This document shows, piece by piece, positions 16,355 to 24,787 of a DNA stretch of 27,494 nt (positions are counted from its first letter, which is position 1; the number at the start of each line of letters is the position of its first letter). The DNA lies in contig CAKPZJ010000034.1 in the NCBI GenBank assembly GCA_934204655.1, positions 1 through 27,494 of the forward strand. Reading direction: 5' to 3'. Under the pieces are notes generated by a model. The model was not told the DNA's origin. It searched no databases and worked only from the letters and a program-made list of their open reading frames with translations. Source of the stretch: an uncultured Prevotella sp. Its GTDB lineage: Bacteria > Bacteroidota > Bacteroidia > Bacteroidales > Bacteroidaceae. Both the position numbers and the translations under genes were made by a program.

Positions 16355-16945
16355 ATGAGTAAAGAAAAAGAGATTAAAGTAGAAGGCGCAGCCGATGAGA
16401 CCAAGTCGGCTAAGGCCCAAGCCAACGCCACGAAGGATACACATACAGAAAGCGAAGCCAAGACCAACACCGAAAGCAAGGAAGAGGACGAGGAGGATGC
16501 ACTGAACAAGGCTAACAAAGAGCTGGCCGAACTGAAAGACAAATATCTGCGCACCCTGGCCGAGTTTGACAACTTCAAGAAGCGCACGCTCAAGGAGAAG
16601 ACCGACTTGATACTGAATGGTAGCGAAAAGACCATCGTGGCCATCCTGCCCATACTGGACGACATGGAGCGAGCCATCGCCAATGCCGACAAGGCTGTCT
16701 CTAAGGAAGTACTGGAGGAAGGTTGGGAACTTATCTGTAAGAAACTGCACAAGGCTCTTGAGGGCCTCGGCGTTAAGCGTATCGACACCGATAACGCCAA
16801 CTTCGATGTAGACTACCATGAGGCCATCGCCATGGTTCCAGGTATGGGCGACGAGAAAAAAGGCAAGGTAATAGACTGTACACAGGCTGGTTACACCCTC
16901 AACGACAAGGTTATACGCCACGCTAAGGTAGCCGTAGGCCAATAA
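16355..16945 (+). CDS. grpE: Nucleotide exchange factor GrpE
   Basis: A 196-residue co-chaperone that releases ADP from DnaK. Residues 1-55 are low complexity and highly charged (KEEDEEDALNK). A long helix follows containing LKDKYLRTLAEFDNFKKRT (about 61-79), the family hallmark, and the C-terminal beta domain has VDYHEAIAMVPG and KVIDCTQAGYTLNDKVIRHAKVAVG. It is full length. It forms an operon with dnaJ, 24 bases downstream; dnaK is not in the window. Confidence 0.96.
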   Translation: MSKEKEIKVEGAADETKSAKAQANATKDTHTESEAKTNTESKEEDEEDALNKANKELAELKDKYLRTLAEFDNFKKRTLKEKTDLILNGSEKTIVAILPILDDMERAIANADKAVSKEVLEEGWELICKKLHKALEGLGVKRIDTDNANFDVDYHEAIAMVPGMGDEKKGKVIDCTQAGYTLNDKVIRHAKVAVGQ

Positions 16946-16969
16946 TACATTATTTATATATAGGAAATC

Positions 16970-18133
16970 ATGGCAAAGCGTGACTATTACGAAGTCTTAG
17001 GCGTAGACAAGACCGCTACAGAAAACGAAATAAAGATAGCTTACCGCAAGTTGGCTATCAAATATCACCCCGATAGGAACCCCGGCAATGCCGAGGCTGA
17101 AGAGAAATTCAAGGAAGCAGCCGAGGCATACGACGTACTGCACGACCCGCAGAAGCGCCAGCAGTACGACCAGTTTGGCTTCAATGCCCCCGGTGGTGGT
17201 TTCAACGGTGGAGGCGGCTTCGGTGGCGGTTTCTCCATGGACGACATTTTCTCCATGTTCGGAGATGTCTTCGGAGGACACGGCGGAGGCTTTAGCGGCT
17301 TTAGTGGTTTTGGCGGTGGAGCCCAGCATGCTCAGTACCGCGGCTCAGACCTCAGACTGAAGGTCAGACTTACCCTACAGGAAATAGCCACTGGCGTTAC
17401 CAAGAAGTTCAAGGTCAAGAAAGACGTTCCCTGTAGCCACTGTCACGGCAGCGGCTCTGAGGACGGCAGCGGAACCTCCACCTGCCCCACCTGCCAGGGG
17501 CGCGGCGTAGTGGTAAAAACCGTCCACACCATGTTAGGCATGATGCAGACCCAGACCGAGTGTCCCACCTGTCATGGCGAAGGCACCATTATCAAGAACA
17601 AGTGCCACGAATGTGGCGGAACAGGTGTCACCAAAGGCGAAGAGGTCGTAGAAATCAAGATACCGGCCGGTGTAGCCGAAGGCATGATAGTCAACGTTCC
17701 CGGAAAGGGAAATGCTGGACAGCGCAATGGGGTCAATGGCGACATACAGGTGTACATCGAAGAGATAGCGAGCGACACCTTTGTACGTGACGGCCAAGAC
17801 GTTATCTACAATCTGCTCCTCGACTTTCCTACTGCAGCCCTTGGCGGCGAGGTATCTATCCCCACCATTGACGGCAGCAAGGTCAAGGTCAAGATAGAGC
17901 CTGGCACCCAGCCCGGCAAGACCCTGCGCCTGCGTGGTAAAGGTCTGCCACAAGTTCCCGGCTATGGTTCCGGACAGGGCGACCTCGTTGTCAACATCAG
18001 CGTGTACGTTCCCAAGGAACTGAGCAAGGAAGAGCGCAAAACTATCGAAGAGCTGCGCGACAGCGAGAACTTCAAGGGAGACACCACTACCAAGAAATCC
18101 ATTTTTGAGAAGTTCAAGAACTATTTTAGTTAA
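16970..18133 (+). CDS. dnaJ: Chaperone protein DnaJ
   Basis: A 387-residue type I J-protein that stimulates the DnaK ATPase and delivers clients. The J domain (1-70) has the HPD motif at 33-35. A Gly/Phe-rich linker runs to about 120. Four zinc-binding CxxCxGxG repeats follow: [24 protein letters not shown] and CHECGGTG. The two C-terminal substrate-binding domains and dimerisation tail complete the protein. Nothing is missing. AGGAAATC precedes the ATG. folC begins four bases after its stop. Confidence 0.97.
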   Translation: MAKRDYYEVLGVDKTATENEIKIAYRKLAIKYHPDRNPGNAEAEEKFKEAAEAYDVLHDPQKRQQYDQFGFNAPGGGFNGGGGFGGGFSMDDIFSMFGDVFGGHGGGFSGFSGFGGGAQHAQYRGSDLRLKVRLTLQEIATGVTKKFKVKKDVPCSHCHGSGSEDGSGTSTCPTCQGRGVVVKTVHTMLGMMQTQTECPTCHGEGTIIKNKCHECGGTGVTKGEEVVEIKIPAGVAEGMIVNVPGKGNAGQRNGVNGDIQVYIEEIASDTFVRDGQDVIYNLLLDFPTAALGGEVSIPTIDGSKVKVKIEPGTQPGKTLRLRGKGLPQVPGYGSGQGDLVVNISVYVPKELSKEERKTIEELRDSENFKGDTTTKKSIFEKFKNYFS

Positions 18134-18137
18134 CAGC

Positions 18138-19427
18138 ATGAATTACGAAGAGACTGTAAACTATCTATACAAATGCACCCCTGTTTTCGAACATGTGGGT
18201 GCATCTGCGTATAAGGAGGGTTTGAGTAACACGATAGCCTTAGACCGCCATTTCGGCCACCCCCACACGATGTTCAGAACCATCCATGTAGCCGGAACCA
18301 ACGGCAAGGGTTCCTGCTCGCACACCATAGCCGCCATACTGCAGGCCCAGGGTCTGAAGGTGGGCCTCTACACCTCGCCCCACTTAGTTGACTTCCGGGA
18401 GCGTATCAGGGTAAATGGCGAGATGATTTCCCAGGACTACGTGGTACGCTTTGTAGAGGCCGAGCGGGCCTTTTTCGAGCCACTGCATCCCTCGTTTTTC
18501 GAGCTTACCACTGCCTTGGCTTTCAAGTATTTTGCCGAGCAACACGTGGACATTGCCGTCATCGAAGTAGGATTAGGCGGACGGTTAGACTGCACCAATA
18601 TCATCACCCCCATCCTCTCCATCATCACCAATATCAGCCTGGACCACACGCAGTTCTTAGGCAACACGTTAGCGAAGATAGCGAGCGAAAAGGCAGGTAT
18701 CATCAAGCCCGGAGTGCCCGTGGTGATAGGCGAAACCACCCCCGAGACACGTCCCGTGTTCCTACAGAAAGCAGCCGATGAACACGCCCCCATCACCCCA
18801 GCCGAAGAGCAGCAAGAAATAGAGAGCCATGAGATTTTGCCCGATGGTCGCCTGCTCTATCACACACGCCATTTCGGCGACCTGACAGGCGAGTTAGGCG
18901 GCATCTACCAGCTGAAAAATGCCAACACTATCCTCTGTGCCCTCCGCATCCTCGGCCTGAACGACCGCGACGCCATCCGCGAGGGCTTTGCCCATGTCAG
19001 CGAACTGACAGGACTGACCGGCCGCTGGCAGAGCCTGCGCCAGCATCCCCATGTAGTCTGCGATACAGGCCACAACGTGGGCGGCTGGCAGTATCTGGCC
19101 CAACAGATTAAAAATCAGCCTTGCGACAAGCGCCGCATCGTCTTCGGTATGGTAGACGACAAAGACATAGACCACGTAATGGACTTGCTCCCCAAGGATG
19201 CTGTCTACTACTGGACTCAGGCCACCACCCACCGGGCCATCGACAAGCATATTGTGGCCCAGAAAGGCCAAGTCCATCAGTTGCAAGGCACCATCTACGA
19301 CTCTGTGGCCACCGCCTACGAGGCCGCGATGACTGCCGCCCAGCCCAATGACTTTGTCTTCATAGGCGGAAGCAGCTATGTAGTGGCCGACCTACTCAGC
19401 TATCTGCAAACCACCCAAAAGCAATAA
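18138..19427 (+). CDS. folC: Folylpolyglutamate/dihydrofolate synthase
   Basis: A 429-residue Mur-ligase-like enzyme that adds glutamate to dihydropteroate and folates. The P-loop is AGTNGKGSC (52-60). Other family motifs are TSPHLVDFRERIRVNGE, VIEVGLGGRLDCTNII, ITNISLDHTQFLG (Mg-binding His) and the C-terminal CDTGHNVGG. The ATG at 18138 follows the dnaJ stop by four bases; an 11-codon upstream extension would overlap dnaJ and is not needed. It ends before a strong hairpin terminator, closing the grpE-dnaJ-folC unit. Confidence 0.94.
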   Translation: MNYEETVNYLYKCTPVFEHVGASAYKEGLSNTIALDRHFGHPHTMFRTIHVAGTNGKGSCSHTIAAILQAQGLKVGLYTSPHLVDFRERIRVNGEMISQDYVVRFVEAERAFFEPLHPSFFELTTALAFKYFAEQHVDIAVIEVGLGGRLDCTNIITPILSIITNISLDHTQFLGNTLAKIASEKAGIIKPGVPVVIGETTPETRPVFLQKAADEHAPITPAEEQQEIESHEILPDGRLLYHTRHFGDLTGELGGIYQLKNANTILCALRILGLNDRDAIREGFAHVSELTGLTGRWQSLRQHPHVVCDTGHNVGGWQYLAQQIKNQPCDKRRIVFGMVDDKDIDHVMDLLPKDAVYYWTQATTHRAIDKHIVAQKGQVHQLQGTIYDSVATAYEAAMTAAQPNDFVFIGGSSYVVADLLSYLQTTQKQ

Positions 19428-19476
19428 TCCCACAAGGGCCAAGGGATTAGACCGCCACATCCTCACCCCACCCATC

Positions 19477-19523
19477 CGCCATACAGCTTATGCCACCAAG
19501 GCCATAAGCTGCATGGCGTTTTT
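19477..19523 (+). terminator. Strong terminator after folC
   Basis: CGCCAT-A-CAGCTTATG pairs with CATAAGCTG-C-ATGGCG with one mismatch and a ten-base loop, followed by TTTTTAGTTT. The stem is long enough to work well on the plus strand. Confidence 0.85.
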
Positions 19524-19644
19524 AGTTTAGCTCCCCACCCACCCCATTACCAGAGACCCCGCCACCACACGGCCCACCCGAGCCGTCAACCGCGCGCGTT
19601 TAATGGTTTTTAACGCTACACAGCTGACATTTATTTGTTTCTGT

Positions 19645-19676
19645 TTTGTAACATTCATTTTTTTTTATTTACTTTG
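19645..19676 (+). promoter_or_regulatory. Promoter of the galactose operon
   Basis: TTTG (19645-19648), 20 bases and TTACTTTG (19669-19676, one mismatch to TAnnTTTG) precede the galM ATG at 19706 by 29 bases. The spacer is almost pure T. I see no clear operator palindrome next to it. Confidence 0.65.
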
Positions 19677-19705
19677 CAAGTACATAGAGTAACTAAAAAC
19701 TTTTT

Positions 19706-20794
19706 ATGATGAGCACAACAGAAACAGAAAACATCTGCGGTCTGAAGCGGGAAGACTTTCAGACCACAATCAATGGCAAAGAAACGGATTTGTACATCCT
19801 TAAAAATAAGCAAGGTAATGAAGTGGCTATCACCAACTATGGTGGTGCCATCGTAGCCATCATGGTGCCCGACCGCAACGGCAACTACGCCAACGTGATA
19901 CAGGGCCACGACAACATCAAGGACATAATAGAGAGCCCCGAACCCTACCTCTCTACGCTGGTGGGCCGCTACGGCAACCGCATCTGCAAAGGCCGGTTCC
20001 AGCTGCATGGCAAGGAGTACCAGTTGCCCATCAACAACGGCCCCAACTGTCTGCACGGCGGCAAGAAAGGCTTCAACGCCAAGGTATGGGACGCCCGCCA
20101 GATGAACGACCAGTCGCTGGTACTCGAATATGTAAGTCCCTATGGCGAAGAGGGCTTCTCGGGCGAAGTAAAGACCACCGTAGTATATAGTTTTACAGAT
20201 GACAACGAGCTGGTTATCGACTACATGGCCACCACGAACAAACAGACGGTAATAAACCTTACCAGTCACGGCTTTTTCTCTTTAGCGGGCATAGCCAACC
20301 CCACCCCTACTATCGAAAATATTATCTGCGAAATCAACGCCGACTACTATCTACCCATCGACGATACCAGTATTCCCACGGGAGAGATACGTTTTGTAAA
20401 GGGAACCCCCTTTGACTTCCGCACCGCCAAGCCGGTAGGTCAGGATATAGACGCCGATGACGAGCAGATTAAGAATGGCGCCGGATACGACCACTGCTTC
20501 GTGCTCAACAAGAAAGAGGAAGGCGAGCTGAGCTTTGCCGCCAAGATTACGGAGCCCGTGAGCGGACGCACCATGGAAGTGTACACCACCGAGCCCGGTG
20601 TACAGGTATATACCGACAACTGGGCCGACGGCTACAAGGGCCAGCACGGGGCCACTTTCCCCCGCCGCAGCGCCATCTGCTTTGAAGCACAGCATTTCCC
20701 AGACTCGCCTAACCACCCCTACTTTCCTTCAGTAGTACTCAAGCCGGAAGGCAAATATACCCAGAAGACCATCTACCGCTTCGGAGTAGAATAG
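19706..20794 (+). CDS. galM: Aldose 1-epimerase (galactose mutarotase), cytosolic
   Basis: A 362-residue mutarotase interconverting alpha and beta anomers of galactose or glucose. No signal peptide is present. Family motifs: VGRYGNRI (about 92-99), NCLHGGKKGF (about 114-123, with active-site His), the catalytic His in NLTSHGFFSLAG, GYDHCF, PGVQVYTDN and the catalytic Glu in ICFEAQHFPDSPN. The His segment differs from the common NHSYFNL, reading SHGFFSL, though the His is kept. It is the first gene of a unit with the sugar transporter (55 bases later) and galK. A second start ATG lies at 19709. Confidence 0.93.
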   Translation: MMSTTETENICGLKREDFQTTINGKETDLYILKNKQGNEVAITNYGGAIVAIMVPDRNGNYANVIQGHDNIKDIIESPEPYLSTLVGRYGNRICKGRFQLHGKEYQLPINNGPNCLHGGKKGFNAKVWDARQMNDQSLVLEYVSPYGEEGFSGEVKTTVVYSFTDDNELVIDYMATTNKQTVINLTSHGFFSLAGIANPTPTIENIICEINADYYLPIDDTSIPTGEIRFVKGTPFDFRTAKPVGQDIDADDEQIKNGAGYDHCFVLNKKEEGELSFAAKITEPVSGRTMEVYTTEPGVQVYTDNWADGYKGQHGATFPRRSAICFEAQHFPDSPNHPYFPSVVLKPEGKYTQKTIYRFGVE

Positions 20795-20849
20795 GCATCC
20801 CCAGAAGATATTAATACAAACAAATTCAATATTACTAACAATTAAAGAA

Positions 20850-22145
20850 ATGGAAAACTCCACTAAAAAACAAGGAAGCATCATAGCCATACTGGCCATG
20901 ATATTTCTCTTTGCTATGATTGCCTTTGTGACCAATCTTTGTTCGCCTATGGCCGTCATACTGAAAAACGCTTTTAACGTTTCTGAGACATTAGGACAGG
21001 TTGGTAACTACGGCAACTTCGGCGCCTATCTGCTCATGGGTATCCCCTCGGGTCTGCTCATCCAGAAGTTTGGTTACAAGAAGACAGCCTTAGCAGCCTT
21101 GGTTGTAGGTATCGTCGGTCTGCTGGTTCAGTGGATTAGCGGCGAGATGGGCTTTGTGGTGTACCTCATCGGTGCCTTCATATCGGGTCTCTGCATGTGT
21201 ATGCTCAATGCCGTGGTTAACCCCATGCTTAACCTGCTCGGTGGCGGTGGCAACACTGGTAACCAGCTGGTTCAGATTGGCGGTGTGTTCAACTCGGCTG
21301 CTGCCGTATGTGTGTACATCCTGATGGGAAGCCTCATCGGCGAAGCTGCCACGGCTAAGGTTTCTGACGCCACACCGGCCCTGTTCATCGCCCTGGCCAT
21401 CTTTGTATTTGCCTTCATCGTCATCTTCTTCACCAAGATTAAGGAGCCCGAGCAGGGCAAGAAGACCGACAACGCCAAGGACGAGCACAGCTGCTACTCT
21501 TTCCGTCACTTCAAGTTGGGTATGCTCGCCATAGGTATCTATGGTGCCGTAGAGGTTTGTCCCCCTACCTATATTTTCTCGTACCTCACCTCTTCGCCCG
21601 ATGCCGCTAACCCCGGCTTAGGCATGGATGCCGGCTACTGCGGTACCTTAGGTGCTGTGTACTTCATCTTCATGCTCATCGGCCGTTTCGTAGGCGGCAT
21701 GATTGGTGGCAAGGTATCGGCTAAGGCCATGATAACCACCGTAAGTACAGCCGCCATTATCCTTACTGCTGCCGGCATGCTGCTGCCCACCACTATGACC
21801 ATCAGCTGCCCCGGTATCGACTACACCCACCTTACCCTGGTATGGGGCCAGATACCTGTAGGCATCTTCGCATTCCTGCTCATCGGCCTCTGCGCATCAG
21901 TTATGTGGGGCGGAATCTTCAACCTGGCCACCGAGGGTCTGGGCAAGTACACCGCCGCTGCCTCGGGTGCCTTTATGATGATGGTAGCCGGCTTTGCCGT
22001 CATGATCTTCATCCAGGCCAAGGTGATAGACTTCACCCACAACTACATCAGCAGCTTTATCGTGGTATTGCTGAGCGCCGTTTACATTCTGTACTACGCC
22101 CTCTTCGGCTCTAAGAATGTTAACAAGGATATCCCTGTAGACTAA
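20850..22145 (+). CDS. FHS-type MFS sugar symporter, probably galactose/glucose
   Basis: A 431-residue inner-membrane protein with about 12 hydrophobic segments. It resembles the FHS family of the major facilitator superfamily (FucP/GluP-like proton-sugar symporters): NLCSPMAVILKNAFNVSE in the first helix region, GNFGAYLLMGIPSGLLIQKFGYK near helix 2-3, and GLCMCMLNAVVNPMLNLLGG in helix 4. A charged central loop (about 195-215, EPEQGKKTDNAKDEH) splits the two halves. Its place between galM and galK makes galactose the likely substrate, but glucose or fucose cannot be excluded. Confidence 0.85.
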   Translation: MENSTKKQGSIIAILAMIFLFAMIAFVTNLCSPMAVILKNAFNVSETLGQVGNYGNFGAYLLMGIPSGLLIQKFGYKKTALAALVVGIVGLLVQWISGEMGFVVYLIGAFISGLCMCMLNAVVNPMLNLLGGGGNTGNQLVQIGGVFNSAAAVCVYILMGSLIGEAATAKVSDATPALFIALAIFVFAFIVIFFTKIKEPEQGKKTDNAKDEHSCYSFRHFKLGMLAIGIYGAVEVCPPTYIFSYLTSSPDAANPGLGMDAGYCGTLGAVYFIFMLIGRFVGGMIGGKVSAKAMITTVSTAAIILTAAGMLLPTTMTISCPGIDYTHLTLVWGQIPVGIFAFLLIGLCASVMWGGIFNLATEGLGKYTAAASGAFMMMVAGFAVMIFIQAKVIDFTHNYISSFIVVLLSAVYILYYALFGSKNVNKDIPVD

Positions 22146-22186
22146 ACTACGAATAGACACAACTAACCCTTAAAAACGATTTGATT

Positions 22187-23347
22187 ATGGACATAGAAAA
22201 AGTAAGAAGCCGTTTTATTAAGCACTTTGACGGCAAAACAGGTAATATATATATGTCACCGGGCCGCATTAACCTGATAGGCGAGCACACCGACTACAAC
22301 GGAGGTTTCGTGTTCCCCGGCGCAGTAGACAAGGGCATCATGGCCGAGGTTCGCCCCAACGGCACCGATACCGTGATGTGCTACTCGATAGACTTGAAGG
22401 ACCGCGTAGAGTTCAAGGTGAACGACCCCGAGGGCCCGCGCGCCACATGGGCTCGCTATATCTACGGCATCGTACAGGAGATGAAAGCCCTGGGCGTAGA
22501 TGTAAAGGGATTTAACACCGCCTTCTATGGCGATGTACCCCTCGGTGCCGGCATGTCTTCATCGGCTGCCTTAGAGAGCTGTTTCGCCTTTGCCCTGAAT
22601 GACCTGTTCGGCAACAACAAGGTGTCCAAGTGGGACTTGGCTCTGGCCGGCCAGGCCACCGAGCACAAGTATATCGGTGTTAACTGCGGTATCATGGACC
22701 AGTTTGCCAGCGTGTTTGGCAAGGAGGGCAAGCTGATGCGCCTGGACTGCCGCTCGCGCGAGTTCGAGTACTTCCCCTTCAACCCCGAGGGCTACAAGCT
22801 GGTTTTGCTCGACTCTAAAGTTAAGCATGAGCTGAAAGGCTCGCCCTACAACGACCGTCGCAACAGCTGCGAGAACGTGGTGAAGCACATAGCTGCCAAG
22901 CATCCCGAGACTAAGTTCGAGACCCTGCGCGACTGCACCTGGGAGCAGCTCGAAGAGGTCAAGGACGAGGTAGGCGTAGAGGACTACACCCGCGCTCACT
23001 TCGTACTCGGCGAGAAAGACCGTGTACTCGCTGTCTGCGAGGCACTGCAGAAGGGCGACTACGAGACTGTAGGCCAGAAGATGTACGAGACCCACGAGGG
23101 CTTGAGCAAGGAGTACGAGGTGTCGTGTGTCGAGCTGGACTACCTGAACGAGCTCGCCAAGGCCAACGGCGTAACCGGCAGCCGTATCATGGGCGGTGGT
23201 TTCGGCGGCTGCACCATCAACCTGGTTAAGGACGACGTGTACGACAAGTTCATCGCCGACGCCAAGGCTAAATTTAACGAGAAGTACGGCCACGAGCCTG
23301 CTGTCTACGATGTAGTAATCAGCGAGGGTTCGCACAAGGTCTGCTAA
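22187..23347 (+). CDS. galK: Galactokinase
   Basis: A 386-residue GHMP kinase that phosphorylates alpha-D-galactose at C1. The galactokinase signature is SPGRINLIGEHTDYNGG (24-40, with catalytic Arg27), the ATP-binding motif LGAGMSSSAA (119-128), catalytic Asp171 in NCGIMDQF, and the C-terminal MGGGFGGCTINLV. The frame also allows a TTG at 22181, but the ATG at 22187 gives the normal N-terminus and is preferred. It ends the galM-transporter-galK run and is followed by a hairpin terminator. galT and galE are not in the window. Confidence 0.95.
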   Translation: MDIEKVRSRFIKHFDGKTGNIYMSPGRINLIGEHTDYNGGFVFPGAVDKGIMAEVRPNGTDTVMCYSIDLKDRVEFKVNDPEGPRATWARYIYGIVQEMKALGVDVKGFNTAFYGDVPLGAGMSSSAALESCFAFALNDLFGNNKVSKWDLALAGQATEHKYIGVNCGIMDQFASVFGKEGKLMRLDCRSREFEYFPFNPEGYKLVLLDSKVKHELKGSPYNDRRNSCENVVKHIAAKHPETKFETLRDCTWEQLEEVKDEVGVEDYTRAHFVLGEKDRVLAVCEALQKGDYETVGQKMYETHEGLSKEYEVSCVELDYLNELAKANGVTGSRIMGGGFGGCTINLVKDDVYDKFIADAKAKFNEKYGHEPAVYDVVISEGSHKVC

Positions 23348-23392
23348 AATCCATAGAACCGCCCCCACTCAACCCGGGGACATCGCGGCCAC

Positions 23393-23433
23393 GCTAATGA
23401 CCGTTATCAAACGGTATAACGACCGTCATTAGC
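23393..23433. repeat. Palindromic element with GCTAATGAC ends
   Basis: GCTAATGAC-CGTTAT (23393-23407) can pair with ATAACG (23416-23421), a three-base bulge, and GTCATTAGC (23425-23433). It lies directly before the terminator hairpin, whose core is closely related. There is no T-tract after it. Confidence 0.6.
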
Positions 23434-23438
23434 ATCCT

Positions 23439-23474
23439 AAAGACCATCATTAGCACGCTAATGATGGTCTTTTT
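23439..23474 (+). terminator. Terminator after galK
   Basis: AGACCATCATTAGC (23441-23454) and GCTAATGATGGTCT (23457-23470) are perfect 14-base arms with only two bases between, so the last one or two pairs must open to form a loop. TTTT follows the stem and A residues precede it. It sits about 95 bases past the galK stop. Confidence 0.75.
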
Positions 23475-23579
23475 AGTGCCCGCGATAAAAATAACGGAAC
23501 AATATGCGTGTTCTTTGGAAAAAAAAAGGTAAATTTACAGCTGAATAAGATAAACTCAAGAAATAAACTAATAAGAATT

Positions 23580-24740
23580 ATGAAAAAGCTAACAAATCTT
23601 GTACTCAGCATGGGCGTGGCTGTGGCCATGTTCACAGCCTGCTCGGGCAACGGTCAGCTCACCGTATCCGGACTGAACCCGGCCAACTTTGACACCATTA
23701 TCAACAACAAGCCCGTAAAACTCTACACCCTGTCTAACGACAACGGCATGGAGGTATGTATCACTAATTTCGGCGGCCGCATCGTATCGCTCTGCGTCCC
23801 CGACAAGAACGGCAATCCCACCGATGTAGTACTCGGTTTTGACAATATCCGCCAGTATGCCGACTCGGCCCACACGCCCAGCGACTTCGGCGCTGCCATA
23901 GGCCGCTACGCCAACCGTATCAACAAGGGCCAGATAGTAGTAGGTGGCAAGAAGATACAGCTGCCCCGCAACAACTTCGGCCACTGTCTGCATGGAGGTC
24001 CGTCAGGCTGGCAGTATCAGGTGTACGACGCCGTACAGCCCAATGACACCACCCTGGACCTGACCCTCGTATCGCCCGACGGCGACAATAATTTCCCCGG
24101 TACCGTAACGGCCAAGGTGACCTACACCGTGAAGAGCGACAACACCCTGGACATACAGTATGAGGCCACTACTGACAAGGAGACGGTTATCAACATGACC
24201 AACCACTCTTACTTCAACCTCACTGGCGACATGACTAAGCCTGGCACTAACATGGTGCTGTACATCAATGCCGACAACTACACCCCGGCCGACTCTACCT
24301 TTATGACCACAGGTGCCATCAAGCCCGTATATGGCACGCCGCTCAACTTCAACAAGCGCCACCCGCTCTATGAGACCATCGGCGACACCAGCTTTGACCA
24401 AATTAAGAACGCCCATGGCTACGACCACAACTGGTGCCTCAACACCTACACCAACGGCAAGGGCAATGACCGCATCGTGGCTGCCAGCCTCTATGCCCCT
24501 AACACCGGCATCTGCCTGGAGATGTTTACCACCGAGCCTGGCGTACAGGTGTACACGGGTAACTTCCTGGACGGCACGGTAGCTGGCAAGCACGGCATAA
24601 AATATCCTAAACAGGCTTCTGTTTGCTTAGAGAGTCAGAAATATCCCGACTCACCGAATAAGAAGAACTTCCCCTCACCTTATCTGAAGCCCGGTGAGAA
24701 ATATACGAGCCACACCGCTTACAGATTTTCAGTGAAGTAA
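23580..24740 (+). CDS. Aldose 1-epimerase, secreted lipoprotein
   Basis: A 386-residue mutarotase paralogue with a lipoprotein signal: MKKLTNLVLSMGVAVAMFTA then Cys21. The residues after Cys (SGNGQ) lack the acidic stretch known to send Bacteroidetes lipoproteins to the cell surface, so it probably faces the periplasm. Catalytic-domain motifs are canonical: IGRYANRI, CLHGGPSGW, MTNHSYFNLTG, GYDHNW, TTEPGVQVYTGN and the Glu in VCLESQKYPDSPN. The ATG at 23580 gives the signal peptide; 24 upstream codons are non-typical. It likely supplies the anomer taken up by the transporter. It sits behind a terminator, so it is a separate transcript. Confidence 0.92.
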   Translation: MKKLTNLVLSMGVAVAMFTACSGNGQLTVSGLNPANFDTIINNKPVKLYTLSNDNGMEVCITNFGGRIVSLCVPDKNGNPTDVVLGFDNIRQYADSAHTPSDFGAAIGRYANRINKGQIVVGGKKIQLPRNNFGHCLHGGPSGWQYQVYDAVQPNDTTLDLTLVSPDGDNNFPGTVTAKVTYTVKSDNTLDIQYEATTDKETVINMTNHSYFNLTGDMTKPGTNMVLYINADNYTPADSTFMTTGAIKPVYGTPLNFNKRHPLYETIGDTSFDQIKNAHGYDHNWCLNTYTNGKGNDRIVAASLYAPNTGICLEMFTTEPGVQVYTGNFLDGTVAGKHGIKYPKQASVCLESQKYPDSPNKKNFPSPYLKPGEKYTSHTAYRFSVK

Positions 24741-24787
24741 GTTGCCACGGCAGCTATTAGGGGGAAAACCTTAGGTATTTATATATA

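Noticed and set aside
22571..23368. Minus-strand frame of 265 codons opposite galK
   Set aside because: galK is complete with all signatures; the antisense product is low-complexity Val/Leu/Ala.
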